A stretch of 64,000 nucleotides of DNA from Bacteroidaceae bacterium (GTDB taxonomy: Bacteria > Bacteroidota > Bacteroidia > Bacteroidales > Bacteroidaceae). Position numbers and translations under genes: made by a program. The notes beneath the pieces are model-generated. The model did no database searches, was not told the DNA's origin, and saw only the letters and a program-made list of their open reading frames with translations. The DNA lies in assembly GCA_017617805.1 (NCBI GenBank), contig JAFZVN010000035.1, positions 40,895 to 104,894 on the forward strand, given 5' to 3'. Below, one piece after another: positions 31,060 through 39,100 of this stretch (positions are counted from its first letter, which is position 1; each line of letters begins with the position of its first letter).

Positions 31060-31680
31060 CTAAGCATTATCTATCACAATATCCAGAATGGTATCCACCA
31101 TGATGTCAGGCAACTTGAAACGAGGGTCTTTGGAGAGGGTCGTGATGGAATCCAGGAAGTGAGGAAGTTCCATCTTGTAGATTTTCTTCATGTGGCCGTT
31201 GTCGCCCTTGGCATGGGTGCAGGAATAGGTGATGTTCGCCAATCGGTCGGCCAACTTCACGAAAGGAGCGTATGCCGTCTCACGGATGCCCTGATAGTAT
31301 TTCTCACCAGCACGTTCTGCACGGTTCCTTCCTTTGTCGTTGGTGAGGGCATAGACGATTTCGGTTGCCATATACGACTGACGGTCGCCCATCCATCGGT
31401 GGGCAATCTTGTTCACATCGTTGTAGGTCTGGCGAGCATCTTCAATGCTGTCGTGGAAATAAGCCCCAAAGAACAAGGGGAGCACATCGCGTTCTTCGGC
31501 ACAGACAAGGTGTCCATACTTGAAGACCGAGTCAGCCACCATGTCGAGATGGAATCCATACGGATGCACATGGTCATACGTCTGATTCACATCTGCATGC
31601 AACTGGTGTGCAGCTTCTTTGATTTCTTCCAGTTCCTTGTGATATTTTTGAATGAGATCTTGAAATTCTTCTTGGGTCAT
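31060..31680 (-). CDS. HD-domain phosphohydrolase
   Basis: A protein of about 206 residues if started at the Met of MTQEEFQDL; the frame extends eight residues further to 31704, overlapping the ABC gene. The HD signature is FHDSIEDA, with a preceding His (YDHVHPYGFH) and a later Asp (KLADRLANI), giving the metal-binding H..HD..D set of the RelA/SpoT-type hydrolase fold. It lacks synthetase and ACT domains. A nucleotide pyrophosphohydrolase role (for example on alarmones) is possible but not shown. It lies between an ABC exporter gene and the xylanase gene on the same strand; functional linkage to either is unclear. Confidence 0.8.
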   Translation of the reverse strand: MTQEEFQDLIQKYHKELEEIKEAAHQLHADVNQTYDHVHPYGFHLDMVADSVFKYGHLVCAEERDVLPLFFGAYFHDSIEDARQTYNDVNKIAHRWMGDRQSYMATEIVYALTNDKGRNRAERAGEKYYQGIRETAYAPFVKLADRLANITYSCTHAKGDNGHMKKIYKMELPHFLDSITTLSKDPRFKLPDIMVDTILDIVIDNA

Positions 31681-31700
31681 GATATGATAATATATGTGTT

Positions 31701-33515
31701 TCAATCAAATAGTTTGCCATCGTTGTTGCGGTCGAGCGTGTGAGCCAGTTTGTCGATGTTGAGACTTCGGGCAGAGGCATCCACAATGTCCTTATATACC
31801 CCACCCTTCCGGTAGAGTTCATCAGGGTCGCCCGATTGTTCCACACGACCATCCTTGAGGGCATAGACCATATCGGAGTCGATGATCTGGCTGATGCTGT
31901 GGCTGATGATGATGACCGTGCGGTCTTTCTTGATGGCATCGATGGACGCCTTGATCTGTTCAGTGGCGACAGCATCAAGACTGGCGGTAGGCTCATCGAG
32001 GAAGATGATGGGCGGATTCTTGAGGAACATACGAGCGATGGCGATGCGCTGCTGCTGACCTCCACTGAGGGCGGTGGCTTGGCTCTGCATGCCCTTCGGC
32101 AACTGCATCACCTGGTCGTAGATGTAGGCTTTCTGAGCCGCCTCAATCACCTCAGCATCAGTGGCATCGGGCTTTCCGTAACGGATATTCTCCTCGATAG
32201 TTCCTTCGAAGATGTGGTTCTTCTGCAACACCAGTCCGATGTGCTCACGCAAGAAACGGGTGTCGTAGTCTTTGAGGTCAACACCATCGAGCAGAATCTG
32301 TCCACAATCAGGCTCGTAGAACTTGTCCAACAAGTTGACGATGGTCGATTTACCTGCTCCCGACAGACCCACAAAGGCGGTGATGTGACCGCTGCCGATG
32401 TTCATGTTGATGTTGTGGAGGGCTTTCGTGCCGTTGGGATAGGTGAAATCCACCCCACGAATCTCAAACTCACCTTTCACCTCAGCAGGACGATAGGTGC
32501 CCGTTGGCTCCGTCTCACTCTTGGCATCGAGGATGTCGAAGAAGCCTTCGGCATAGATAAGGGCATCGTTGAGCGAGTCGAAAATGCGTTGCAGCTGGGT
32601 GATAGGCGCTGTGACATTGGCAAAGAGCATGACGTGGTACATGATTTTACCGATGGTCATGCCTGGATATTCAATCAGCACGAGGTAGGCTGTGAGAATG
32701 ATGATGAGCACCGTACCTACCTGCTGAATGAGGCTCTTCATACCGTCGAAATAGAAGGAGGTCTTACGCACCTTCATCTGATTGTCCGTGAATTGTGTCT
32801 GAATGTCCCACTGCTTCTTGCTCTCGATGTTCTCGCGGTTGAAGGACTTGATAACATTCATGCTGCCGATGATGCCCACAATGCCGTTGCTCTTCAGTTC
32901 TCGGAACTTACGCATGTTGAAACGCCAACCTTTCAGCCGATGTGCCTGGGCAATAGTGATCCAGATGTAGAGCGGCACGATGAAGAGGGCTGTCAATCCC
33001 ACATAGACATTGGCGACAAACATGAGAATGAGGGCAAGCAAGGCGCTGGTGAAGAGCGGCAGAAGATCGATAAACACGCTCTGCACTGTGGCAGAAAGAC
33101 TGCCCACGCCCTGATCAATACGGGTCTGCAACTTGCCCGTCTCATTGCCCGAACGGGAGAAGAACGCCATGCGATAACTGAGAATCCTATCGACCACAGC
33201 CTGCGAGAGGTCTTTGCTGACGAAGATGCGCATCCGTTCGCCATAGTAGTTCTGTGCATAGCGGATGATGGCAGCCAGCACCTCCTTGCCTAACAGGATG
33301 ATGCTGATGACGGTCAGGATGTTGGCAGCCTTGCTCCACTCAAATCCTTCGGGCACCACCAAGGCATTGATGGCATCGACCGTTCGGTCGAGCACGATGG
33401 CATTCACCTGGGCAATGAGCGAACCAATCAGCGTGAGCACCAATGTGGCGACCACCAGCCATTTGTAAGGACGAACATAGGGCGCAATCTTGCGCATCAA
33501 TTGTATAAGATTCAT
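31701..33515 (-). CDS. ABC exporter, fused membrane and ATPase domains
   Basis: A 604-residue half-transporter of MsbA/MdlB type. Six membrane segments lie in the first ~330 residues. The nucleotide-binding domain follows, with Walker A GLSGAGKST, signature LSGGQQQRIAIARM, Walker B IIFLDEPTASLD and H-loop VIIISHSI. I choose the ATG of MNLIQLMRKIAPYV at 33515 because the -7 box TACCTTTG (33538-33545) leaves no room for the longer frame. It should act as a dimer exporting lipid, peptide or drug; the substrate cannot be told. The terminator of the exb operon is just upstream. Confidence 0.9.
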   Translation of the reverse strand: MNLIQLMRKIAPYVRPYKWLVVATLVLTLIGSLIAQVNAIVLDRTVDAINALVVPEGFEWSKAANILTVISIILLGKEVLAAIIRYAQNYYGERMRIFVSKDLSQAVVDRILSYRMAFFSRSGNETGKLQTRIDQGVGSLSATVQSVFIDLLPLFTSALLALILMFVANVYVGLTALFIVPLYIWITIAQAHRLKGWRFNMRKFRELKSNGIVGIIGSMNVIKSFNRENIESKKQWDIQTQFTDNQMKVRKTSFYFDGMKSLIQQVGTVLIIILTAYLVLIEYPGMTIGKIMYHVMLFANVTAPITQLQRIFDSLNDALIYAEGFFDILDAKSETEPTGTYRPAEVKGEFEIRGVDFTYPNGTKALHNINMNIGSGHITAFVGLSGAGKSTIVNLLDKFYEPDCGQILLDGVDLKDYDTRFLREHIGLVLQKNHIFEGTIEENIRYGKPDATDAEVIEAAQKAYIYDQVMQLPKGMQSQATALSGGQQQRIAIARMFLKNPPIIFLDEPTASLDAVATEQIKASIDAIKKDRTVIIISHSISQIIDSDMVYALKDGRVEQSGDPDELYRKGGVYKDIVDASARSLNIDKLAHTLDRNNDGKLFD

Positions 33516-33537
33516 GCAAGTGCTTATAATTTGTCGG

Positions 33538-33545
33538 CAAAGGTA
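33538..33545 (-). promoter_or_regulatory. -7 box of the ABC exporter gene
   Basis: TACCTTTG on the minus strand 22 bases before the chosen ATG. It lies directly next to the terminator hairpin of the upstream exb operon, so the hairpin overlaps the -33 region. Confidence 0.7.
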
Positions 33546-33587
33546 CAAAAAAAGAGCGACTCAAGTGGAATGAGCCGCTCCTTTTTT
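33546..33587 (-). terminator. Terminator of the exbB-exbD operon
   Basis: GAGCGACTCA (33554-33563) and TGAGCCGCTC (33571-33580) form a stem with one mismatch. On the minus strand it is preceded by AAAAAAG and followed by TTTTTTTG. Confidence 0.85.
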
Positions 33588-33603
33588 ATAGATGATTGTT
33601 GTT

Positions 33604-34068
33604 TTATTGCTTCTTGTTGGCTGAGTACATGATCTTGAGGGCGTATGCCTTACGAAGTACCTGCTTCACGTCGGTGATGATACCCATAGGAGTATGGTGG
33701 TCCACCTTGAGCGAAACGGTGTAGAAAGGCTTCTCAGATTCAGGCATTTCGCCACGCTCAGCATTCACGTAGTCGTAAATCTCCTGAGCCTCGGCGTACT
33801 TGTCGTTGATCTGAATACGATGACCTGTACCGAACTGTCCCTTCAGCGCATCTGTTGGCTGACCAATGTAGATGAATGAAGTACTGGACTTACGAGCCAA
33901 TTTCTCAAGCTGCGTACCGATTGGCTTTTCGAACTTCACTTTCAGTGTCACCTCACGCATGGTGGTTACCATCATGAAGAAGAACAAGATGGTGAAGATC
34001 AAGTCAGGGAGAGATGAGGTGTTCATCTCAGGCATTTCTCTGCCTCCGCTTTTGTTAAATCTACTCAT
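33604..34068 (-). CDS. exbD: ExbD/TolR-family protein (second copy)
   Basis: A 154-residue inner-membrane protein: short cytoplasmic N-terminus, one membrane helix carrying the proton-path Asp (SSLPDLIFTILFFFMMVTTM) and a periplasmic domain. It is the last gene of a four-gene exb cluster, and its start overlaps the previous exbD stop by one base. Together with ExbB it would energise TonB (encoded at 38207-38923). Two different ExbD proteins in one cluster are usual in Bacteroidetes. Confidence 0.9.
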   Translation of the reverse strand: MSRFNKSGGREMPEMNTSSLPDLIFTILFFFMMVTTMREVTLKVKFEKPIGTQLEKLARKSSTSFIYIGQPTDALKGQFGTGHRIQINDKYAEAQEIYDYVNAERGEMPESEKPFYTVSLKVDHHTPMGIITDVKQVLRKAYALKIMYSANKKQ

Positions 34069-34661
34069 TACTGTTGTCCTCCATATTTCTTTGGTTCTGC
34101 CTCAGATATCTTCTGTGGATATACTTCACGGATTGCCTTCTTCTGGTCGTCAGTACAGAATTCGTACTTCTTGAGTCCAAACTCTGCATAGGCAAATTCG
34201 TCACGAAGTTCGTTGTAGGCTGAAACGAGTGCATCCTGCACAGCGAAGTAAACTCCGTAGTCAGTACCACGGTCTGTCTGAACTGAGATGACATGGTTTT
34301 CAGTCACCATCACTGTCCTACCCAATTCTCTGATTTTCTTGGGCTTGAGTTCAGGCAGGTTGGGCTTGTTGTCCTCGTTCTTGATGAACTCTTTAGCTCT
34401 CTCCTTCACGTCAGCAAGTGAGGCGTAGTCATCACCTATCATCACGTAGTTGTCCTTGTTAATACGGATGTTGAGGATGTTACGTTCTTTTACCTTGATT
34501 TCGTTGTCCTTCTGATCCTCCTCTGGGGGCTTAGGCAATGTACGTGCCAGACCCTGGTCGGTGTCCATTGATGTGGTCACAAGGAAGAAGATGAGCAACA
34601 TGAATGAGATGTCGGCCGTAGAACTGGTGTTCAGTCCTGGCATTTTTCTTTTCTTTCCCAT
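34068..34661 (-). CDS. exbD: ExbD/TolR-family protein (first copy)
   Basis: A 197-residue ExbD homologue. The membrane helix TADISFMLLIFFLVTTSMDT holds the conserved Asp. It has a Pro-rich stretch after the helix (LPKPPEEDQK) and a longer periplasmic domain than the second copy. It lies 28 bases after the 170-residue membrane protein gene. It should form the proton channel with ExbB that drives TonB-dependent uptake. Confidence 0.9.
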   Translation of the reverse strand: MGKKRKMPGLNTSSTADISFMLLIFFLVTTSMDTDQGLARTLPKPPEEDQKDNEIKVKERNILNIRINKDNYVMIGDDYASLADVKERAKEFIKNEDNKPNLPELKPKKIRELGRTVMVTENHVISVQTDRGTDYGVYFAVQDALVSAYNELRDEFAYAEFGLKKYEFCTDDQKKAIREVYPQKISEAEPKKYGGQQ

Positions 34662-34689
34662 ATTATTTGCTCTGAGTTAAAGGTTGGTT

Positions 34690-35202
34690 TTACTTCTTGT
34701 TGGTTACCATGCTGAAGACTGTGGCTGCGACAGTCACAATAGTCAGAATGAGGATAGAAACCATTGACATATCTGTCAAAATGATGTCTGTTGGATCATT
34801 CCAACCATGACCGTTGATCATGAGCATCTCGTCCTTGCCGGCGAAGCCAACAATGAGACCAATGATGACAGAAACGATGAAGGTTCCCCATGCGATGAGA
34901 CCGGCCTTGCTGGCAGGACCAACATCTTCGTTCTTAGACTTGTTGCCACCACTGACGAAACCATAGATCACAGCGCCCACAGATGCAAGGGCTGTGCCGA
35001 TGATCAGGATGTATGTCCAGATAATCAGGAGGTCTGTGAGTTGTGGTGCAACCTGCTTTGGATTGTCCTCGTAAGGAGTATCATAGCCTACGAGGAGGAA
35101 GAGAGCCAGAACAACGAGTGAGACGCCAATGAGGCTCCACAGCGTGATCTTCGAAATCTTCTCGACCTTATCCTGTGCGCTTATTACTTGTGTATTATCC
35201 AT
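34690..35202 (-). CDS. Membrane protein of the ExbB-ExbD cluster
   Basis: A 170-residue protein with four or five hydrophobic segments (ITLWSLIGVSLVVLALFLLV, LLIIWTYILIIGTALASVGA, AGLIAWGTFIVSVIIGLIVG, SMVSILILTIVTVAATVFSM). I recognise no function, but genes of this size commonly sit between exbB and exbD in Bacteroidales, so it probably belongs to the energiser complex. No catalytic motif. Confidence 0.8.
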   Translation of the reverse strand: MDNTQVISAQDKVEKISKITLWSLIGVSLVVLALFLLVGYDTPYEDNPKQVAPQLTDLLIIWTYILIIGTALASVGAVIYGFVSGGNKSKNEDVGPASKAGLIAWGTFIVSVIIGLIVGFAGKDEMLMINGHGWNDPTDIILTDMSMVSILILTIVTVAATVFSMVTNKK

Positions 35203-35262
35203 TTTGTTTTCTCCTTTCTGTTTGTAAATAATTAGTTGATGACAGAATTGAATCGTCCCTAA

Positions 35263-36084
35263 TTACTTTTTGTTGTTGTACTTAGCAACGATGTCAAGGA
35301 GAGAAATGGTTGAGTCTTCCATCTTAGCGGTAAGACCTTCGATTTCAGCAAGGATGTAGTTGTAGAATACCTGAAGGATGAGGGCCACGACGATACCGAA
35401 GATGGTTGTCAACAAGGCCACCTTCATACCACCTGCAACGACTGTTGGAGAGATGTCACCTGCAGCCTGGATATCATCGAATGCCTGCACCATACCGATC
35501 ACAGTTCCCAAGAATCCGAGAGATGGAGCCATACCGATGAAGAGGGTGATCCAAGAGCATCCGCTTTCGAGCTTGGAAGCCTGCACAGCACCGTAAGCCA
35601 CCACTGACTTCTCGACTGCATCAGTACCATCGTTCAGACGAGTGAGACCCTGATAGAAGATAGAAGCGATAGGACCGCGAGTGTCGCGTGCGATAGCCTT
35701 TGCGCCTTCGAGGTCACCCTTGTTGATAAGAGCGTTCTCAACGTCTTCAATGAACTTCACTGTGTTCACCTTAGAGAGAGCGAGGTAGATGATACGCTCG
35801 ATACAGAAAGCAAGACCCAGGATGAGGGCAACAGCAACAAGTGCCATGAAGCCTGCAGAACCCTCGATGAACTTAGTCTTGATTGTCTTGTACATACCAG
35901 TCTCAACTGGCTCAGACTCAACTGGCTCTTCGTCAATAACTGGAGCGGCAGCTGTGTCAACGGCTGCAGAATCAACCTGCTCAGTTGCAGCAGAATCAAC
36001 TTCTTCGTCCTGAGCTGAAGCGGTTTGTGTCATACCAAATGTAAACACACCCATCAATGCAATGATTGCAAAAATTTTTTTCAT
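35263..36084 (-). CDS. exbB: ExbB/TolQ/MotA-type proton channel protein
   Basis: A 273-residue protein. It has a signal-peptide-like N-terminus (MKKIFAIIALMGVFTFGM), then an acidic Ala/Glu/Val/Pro-rich periplasmic stretch (about 25-60) and the three-helix ExbB core, with GMAPSLGFLGTVIGMVQAFD and GGMKVALLTTIFGIVVALIL. It forms the pentameric channel around ExbD. First gene of the cluster, 46 bases downstream of a tRNA gene on the same strand with no obvious promoter between, so it may be transcribed through the tRNA. Confidence 0.92.
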   Translation of the reverse strand: MKKIFAIIALMGVFTFGMTQTASAQDEEVDSAATEQVDSAAVDTAAAPVIDEEPVESEPVETGMYKTIKTKFIEGSAGFMALVAVALILGLAFCIERIIYLALSKVNTVKFIEDVENALINKGDLEGAKAIARDTRGPIASIFYQGLTRLNDGTDAVEKSVVAYGAVQASKLESGCSWITLFIGMAPSLGFLGTVIGMVQAFDDIQAAGDISPTVVAGGMKVALLTTIFGIVVALILQVFYNYILAEIEGLTAKMEDSTISLLDIVAKYNNKK

Positions 36085-36130
36085 TGTCTTGAAAATTTTA
36101 AGATTAATACTTGTTTATCTAATTGTTTTT

Positions 36131-36218
36131 GCGGAGAGACGGGGATTCGAACCCCGGATACGCTTTTGACGTATACACGCTTTCCAGGCGTGCCTCTTCA
36201 GCCACTCGAGCATCTCTC
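36131..36218 (-). tRNA. tRNA-Ser (anticodon GGA)
   Basis: On the minus strand GGAGAGATGCTCGAGTGG begins the acceptor and D arm, the anticodon loop is CTGGAAA (anticodon GGA), a long variable arm follows (TGTATACGTCAAAAGCGTATC region), then GGTTCGAATCC and the acceptor complement TCTCTCC plus discriminator G. The long variable arm and the anticodon identify serine (codons UCC/UCU). CCA is not encoded. Confidence 0.95.
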
Positions 36219-36301
36219 CCTTTCGTTGTTTTGGGGTCAAGAAACCTCGCTTTTGGGACGTTTTTGACCGCCCATGCGGATTCCCAACCCATAATTCGGG
36301 A

Positions 36302-36309
36302 CAAAAATA
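36302..36309 (-). promoter_or_regulatory. -7 box of the tRNA-Ser/exb unit
   Basis: TATTTTTG on the minus strand, about 85 bases before the tRNA. A poor -33 (TTTA) lies 19 bases upstream. The leader between contains GC-rich blocks but no clear gene. Confidence 0.5.
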
Positions 36310-36339
36310 ATAATTTTTTTCCTATCAATAAACCTAAAA

Positions 36340-37146
36340 TCACGGAAACTTTTCATTTTTATTGAAAAAAGTCACTTTTTTGAAAACTTTGAGGGCATTT
36401 TCTGTGGTTTGATGTGCAATTGTATCAAAATCTTGTTCGTAAATCTCCGCCAATTTCTCAGCGACGGATTTGATGTATGCACTCTCGTTCCTTTTGCCCC
36501 GATTGGGCACGGGTGCCATGTAGGGTGAATCGGTCTCAAGCACGACTCTCGACAACGGAATTGCATTCTTCACCACCTCTGGAAGGGATGATTTCTTGAA
36601 GGTGAGCACTCCTCCGATGCCCAACATGAAATGGGGGAAGGAGAGCAGGTTGCGAGCCTCGTCTTCTGTACCCGTGAAACAATGGAACACACCTGAGAGG
36701 TTGCTGTCGCGATGCTGTTCCATGATGTCCATGAGTTCCGCATGCGCATTTCGTGTGTGAATCATCAAGGGAAGGTCGTATTTCTCTGCCCATCGGATCT
36801 GATGCTCGAACACCTCGATCTGTTCCTGCTTGTAGGTAGCATCCCAATAGAGGTCGAGCCCGACTTCGCCAACGGCGATGATGTCGGAAGAACCTGCAAT
36901 CATCTGTTCCAGCTGGTCGAGCACCTGATGATAGTCCTCATCCATGATGTTCTCTGGATGGAGTCCCAGCATGGGATAGAGGTAGTGGGGATGGGCTTGG
37001 CAGACTTCGAGCAGATGGGGAGTGTCTTTCAGACAGATGCCTGGCACAAAGATTTTCTCCACTCCTGCTGCTTGGGCTCGTTGGATGACAGCCTCCAAGT
37101 CTTCAGCAAACTCTTCACCATCGAGATGTGCGTGCGTATCTATCAT
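36340..37146 (-). CDS. TatD-family metal-dependent hydrolase
   Basis: A 268-residue TIM-barrel hydrolase. MIDTHAHLDGEEF supplies the HxH metal ligands, VGEVGLDLYWD the bridging Glu, MIHTRNA and FHCFTG further His ligands and VLETDSPYMAP the Asp. The family includes DNases such as TatD; in vivo substrates remain uncertain. It starts 1 base after the polyprenyl synthase gene ends, so the two are co-transcribed. Confidence 0.9.
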   Translation of the reverse strand: MIDTHAHLDGEEFAEDLEAVIQRAQAAGVEKIFVPGICLKDTPHLLEVCQAHPHYLYPMLGLHPENIMDEDYHQVLDQLEQMIAGSSDIIAVGEVGLDLYWDATYKQEQIEVFEHQIRWAEKYDLPLMIHTRNAHAELMDIMEQHRDSNLSGVFHCFTGTEDEARNLLSFPHFMLGIGGVLTFKKSSLPEVVKNAIPLSRVVLETDSPYMAPVPNRGKRNESAYIKSVAEKLAEIYEQDFDTIAHQTTENALKVFKKVTFFNKNEKFP

Positions 37147-37147
37147 C

Positions 37148-38116
37148 TTAGTATTTCCGTCCTAACAGTTTGTTGGCAAACACTCGAAGTTCTGCCTTCT
37201 TCTCTTCTGCCACCTGCACCTGATTGAGACTCTTGAGCGACTCCGCAAAGAGTTCCTCAATCTTCTGCAAGGCAAGGTCGCCAATGCCTAATACATTATA
37301 TATATGTGTAACGGCGGCAATCTTCTCTTCGTCATGACCGCTCTCGGCTTGAATCCATCGGTCGAGTTCCGCCTTTTGCGTCGCATCGGCTCGTTGGTAG
37401 GCATTGATGAGCATGAAGGTCTTCTTGTTATCGACGATGTCACCACCCAGTTTCTTCTTGAACGTCTTGGGGTCGCCATACACATCGAGCCAGTCATCCT
37501 GCAATTGGAAGGCAAGTCCCATCTTTTCGCCAAAGGTGTAGAGGTGTTCCACATCCTCCTTCCCTGCTCTACCCAAGATGGCACCGATTTTCAGGGCATA
37601 ACCTAAGAGCAGGGAGGTCTTCAGACGAATCATCTCCATGTAGTCGGCCTCAGTCACATCATTGCGGGTCTCGAAGTCGATGTCGTACTGCTGACCTTCG
37701 CACACACCCAAGGTGGCATTGATGAATGCTGTCCAAGCCTCATCGCAACGAATACCCTGATTGAAGAGCTGGTAGGCGATGATGAGCATGGTGTCTCCTG
37801 AGAGGATGGCAGTGTTCTCGTTCCACTTCTTGTGTACGGTGGGATTGCCCCTTCGCATATCGCTCTTGTCCATCAAGTCATCATGCAGCAGGGTGAAGTT
37901 GTGGTAGGTTTCCAAAGCCAGCGCATTGTTCAGGATGGCATCGACATCCTCTTGGTAGAGGTTGTATCCCATCAGCATCAAGAGGGGACGAATGCGTTTT
38001 CCTCCAATGGACAGGATGTATCGGATGGGGTCGTAGAGATGCTTGGGTTCAGCATTGTACTGAATACCCTCTACAGCTGTATTGATTTTCTGAGTAAGTT
38101 CTGGTATCGTGTACAT
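37148..38116 (-). CDS. Polyprenyl diphosphate synthase
   Basis: A 322-residue trans-prenyltransferase if started at MYTIPELTQ; the longer frame begins inside the preceding terminator. GGKRIRP, LLHDDLMDKSDMRRG (first Asp-rich motif) and FQLQDDWLDVYGD (second) are present. The residues before the first Asp-rich motif (LETYHNFTLLHDD) limit chain length. By family it could be farnesyl/geranylgeranyl or octaprenyl synthase, supplying undecaprenyl or menaquinone pathways; product length is not determined here. Followed by tatD in the same transcript. Confidence 0.88.
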   Translation of the reverse strand: MYTIPELTQKINTAVEGIQYNAEPKHLYDPIRYILSIGGKRIRPLLMLMGYNLYQEDVDAILNNALALETYHNFTLLHDDLMDKSDMRRGNPTVHKKWNENTAILSGDTMLIIAYQLFNQGIRCDEAWTAFINATLGVCEGQQYDIDFETRNDVTEADYMEMIRLKTSLLLGYALKIGAILGRAGKEDVEHLYTFGEKMGLAFQLQDDWLDVYGDPKTFKKKLGGDIVDNKKTFMLINAYQRADATQKAELDRWIQAESGHDEEKIAAVTHIYNVLGIGDLALQKIEELFAESLKSLNQVQVAEEKKAELRVFANKLLGRKY

Positions 38117-38148
38117 ATAATATATATAATAATGTGTACTATTATACA

Positions 38149-38184
38149 ATGTGCCCCACATCGACTCATCGGTATGGGGCACAT
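38149..38184 (-). terminator. Terminator-like hairpin after tonB
   Basis: ATGTGCCCCA (38149-38158) and TGGGGCACAT (38175-38184) form a perfect 10-bp stem with a 16-base loop, 22 bases behind the tonB stop. The trailing stretch is AT-rich rather than a pure U run, so it may also shape the leader of the next gene. Confidence 0.7.
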
Positions 38185-38206
38185 CGATAATGAGAGAATC
38201 ATGTGA

Positions 38207-38923
38207 TTACTGCAGACGGAATGTAACAGGGAGCGTGAAGCGCACACGTACATTCTTACCACGCTGCTTACCAGGAATCCACTTAGGCATAGCCTGCACG
38301 GCACGGATAGCTTCCTTGTCGAGGGCAGGGTCAGCAGCACGGATTACCTTAGGCTCCACGATAGAACCATCCTTGTTCACCACGAACTGTACAAGCACAC
38401 GACCCTGGATGTTGTTCTCCTGAGCGGATTGTGGGTACTTCAGGTTCTTGTGCAACCACTCCATCAGTGCCTTGTCGCCACCTGGGAAAGAGGGGTTCTG
38501 CTCAACCACTTCGAAGATTTCACCTTCATCACCTTCTTCCTGAACAGGACCAGGAGCTACCATAGCAGGACCAGAGTGAACAGGAGCAGATGGACCAGAC
38601 TGTGCTTCGTGAGTATCCTCCGAAGTCTCAATCTTTTCCTCCTCGATATCGGTGTTGTTATCTACGATGTCAAGGATTTCTGCCACTGCTGGAGTCTCAG
38701 CTGGTGGAGGTGGCGCAGCCGTGAAGATAGGCTGAGTGATTGGAATAACTTCCTCCTCGGAAACGTATGACATAGTGGAATAAACCACATCGGTCTCTTC
38801 ATACGTTCGAGTGGTGTACTCGAAGCAGGCAAACATAGTAGACAGCGCTACGATGTAGCCAATAAGCAATCCGGTACCTTTGGTACCTTCGAGATCGGCT
38901 TTTTTGGATTTCTTTACTTCCAT
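38207..38923 (-). CDS. tonB: TonB-family energy transducer
   Basis: A 238-residue protein. It has an N-terminal membrane segment (GLLIGYIVALSTMFACFEYT), a Pro/Glu-rich periplasmic spacer (TAAPPPPAETPAVAEILDIV) and the C-terminal TonB domain (FPGGDKALMEWLHKNLKYPQ, GRVLVQFVVNKDGS, VQAMPKWIPGKQRG, FTLPVTFRLQ). It couples ExbB/ExbD proton flow to TonB-dependent outer-membrane receptors. A promoter box TACTTTTG lies at 39019-39026. Confidence 0.93.
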   Translation of the reverse strand: MEVKKSKKADLEGTKGTGLLIGYIVALSTMFACFEYTTRTYEETDVVYSTMSYVSEEEVIPITQPIFTAAPPPPAETPAVAEILDIVDNNTDIEEEKIETSEDTHEAQSGPSAPVHSGPAMVAPGPVQEEGDEGEIFEVVEQNPSFPGGDKALMEWLHKNLKYPQSAQENNIQGRVLVQFVVNKDGSIVEPKVIRAADPALDKEAIRAVQAMPKWIPGKQRGKNVRVRFTLPVTFRLQ

Positions 38924-39018
38924 AGATTATATTTATTTTTTAGTTATCTCTACGTTTTGGAAGGGGGTTCAGCATGCGTTTTTTTGATGTTGGCACACAC
39001 TTTCTCCCTGATTCGAGG

Positions 39019-39026
39019 CAAAAGTA
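39019..39026 (-). promoter_or_regulatory. -7 box of tonB
   Basis: TACTTTTG on the minus strand about 95 bases before the tonB ATG, in an otherwise AT-rich gap (38924-39100). Confidence 0.55.
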
Positions 39027-39100
39027 ATACTTTTTTTTCGTTTAACAGCTACAAATGACAGTTTTTTTATCAAAACAGTGTGATTTTTTATGATTTATTA

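Noticed and set aside
31740-33293. A 517-residue plus-strand frame
   Set aside because: Antisense to the ABC exporter, whose Walker and signature motifs are intact; a shadow of its codon bias.
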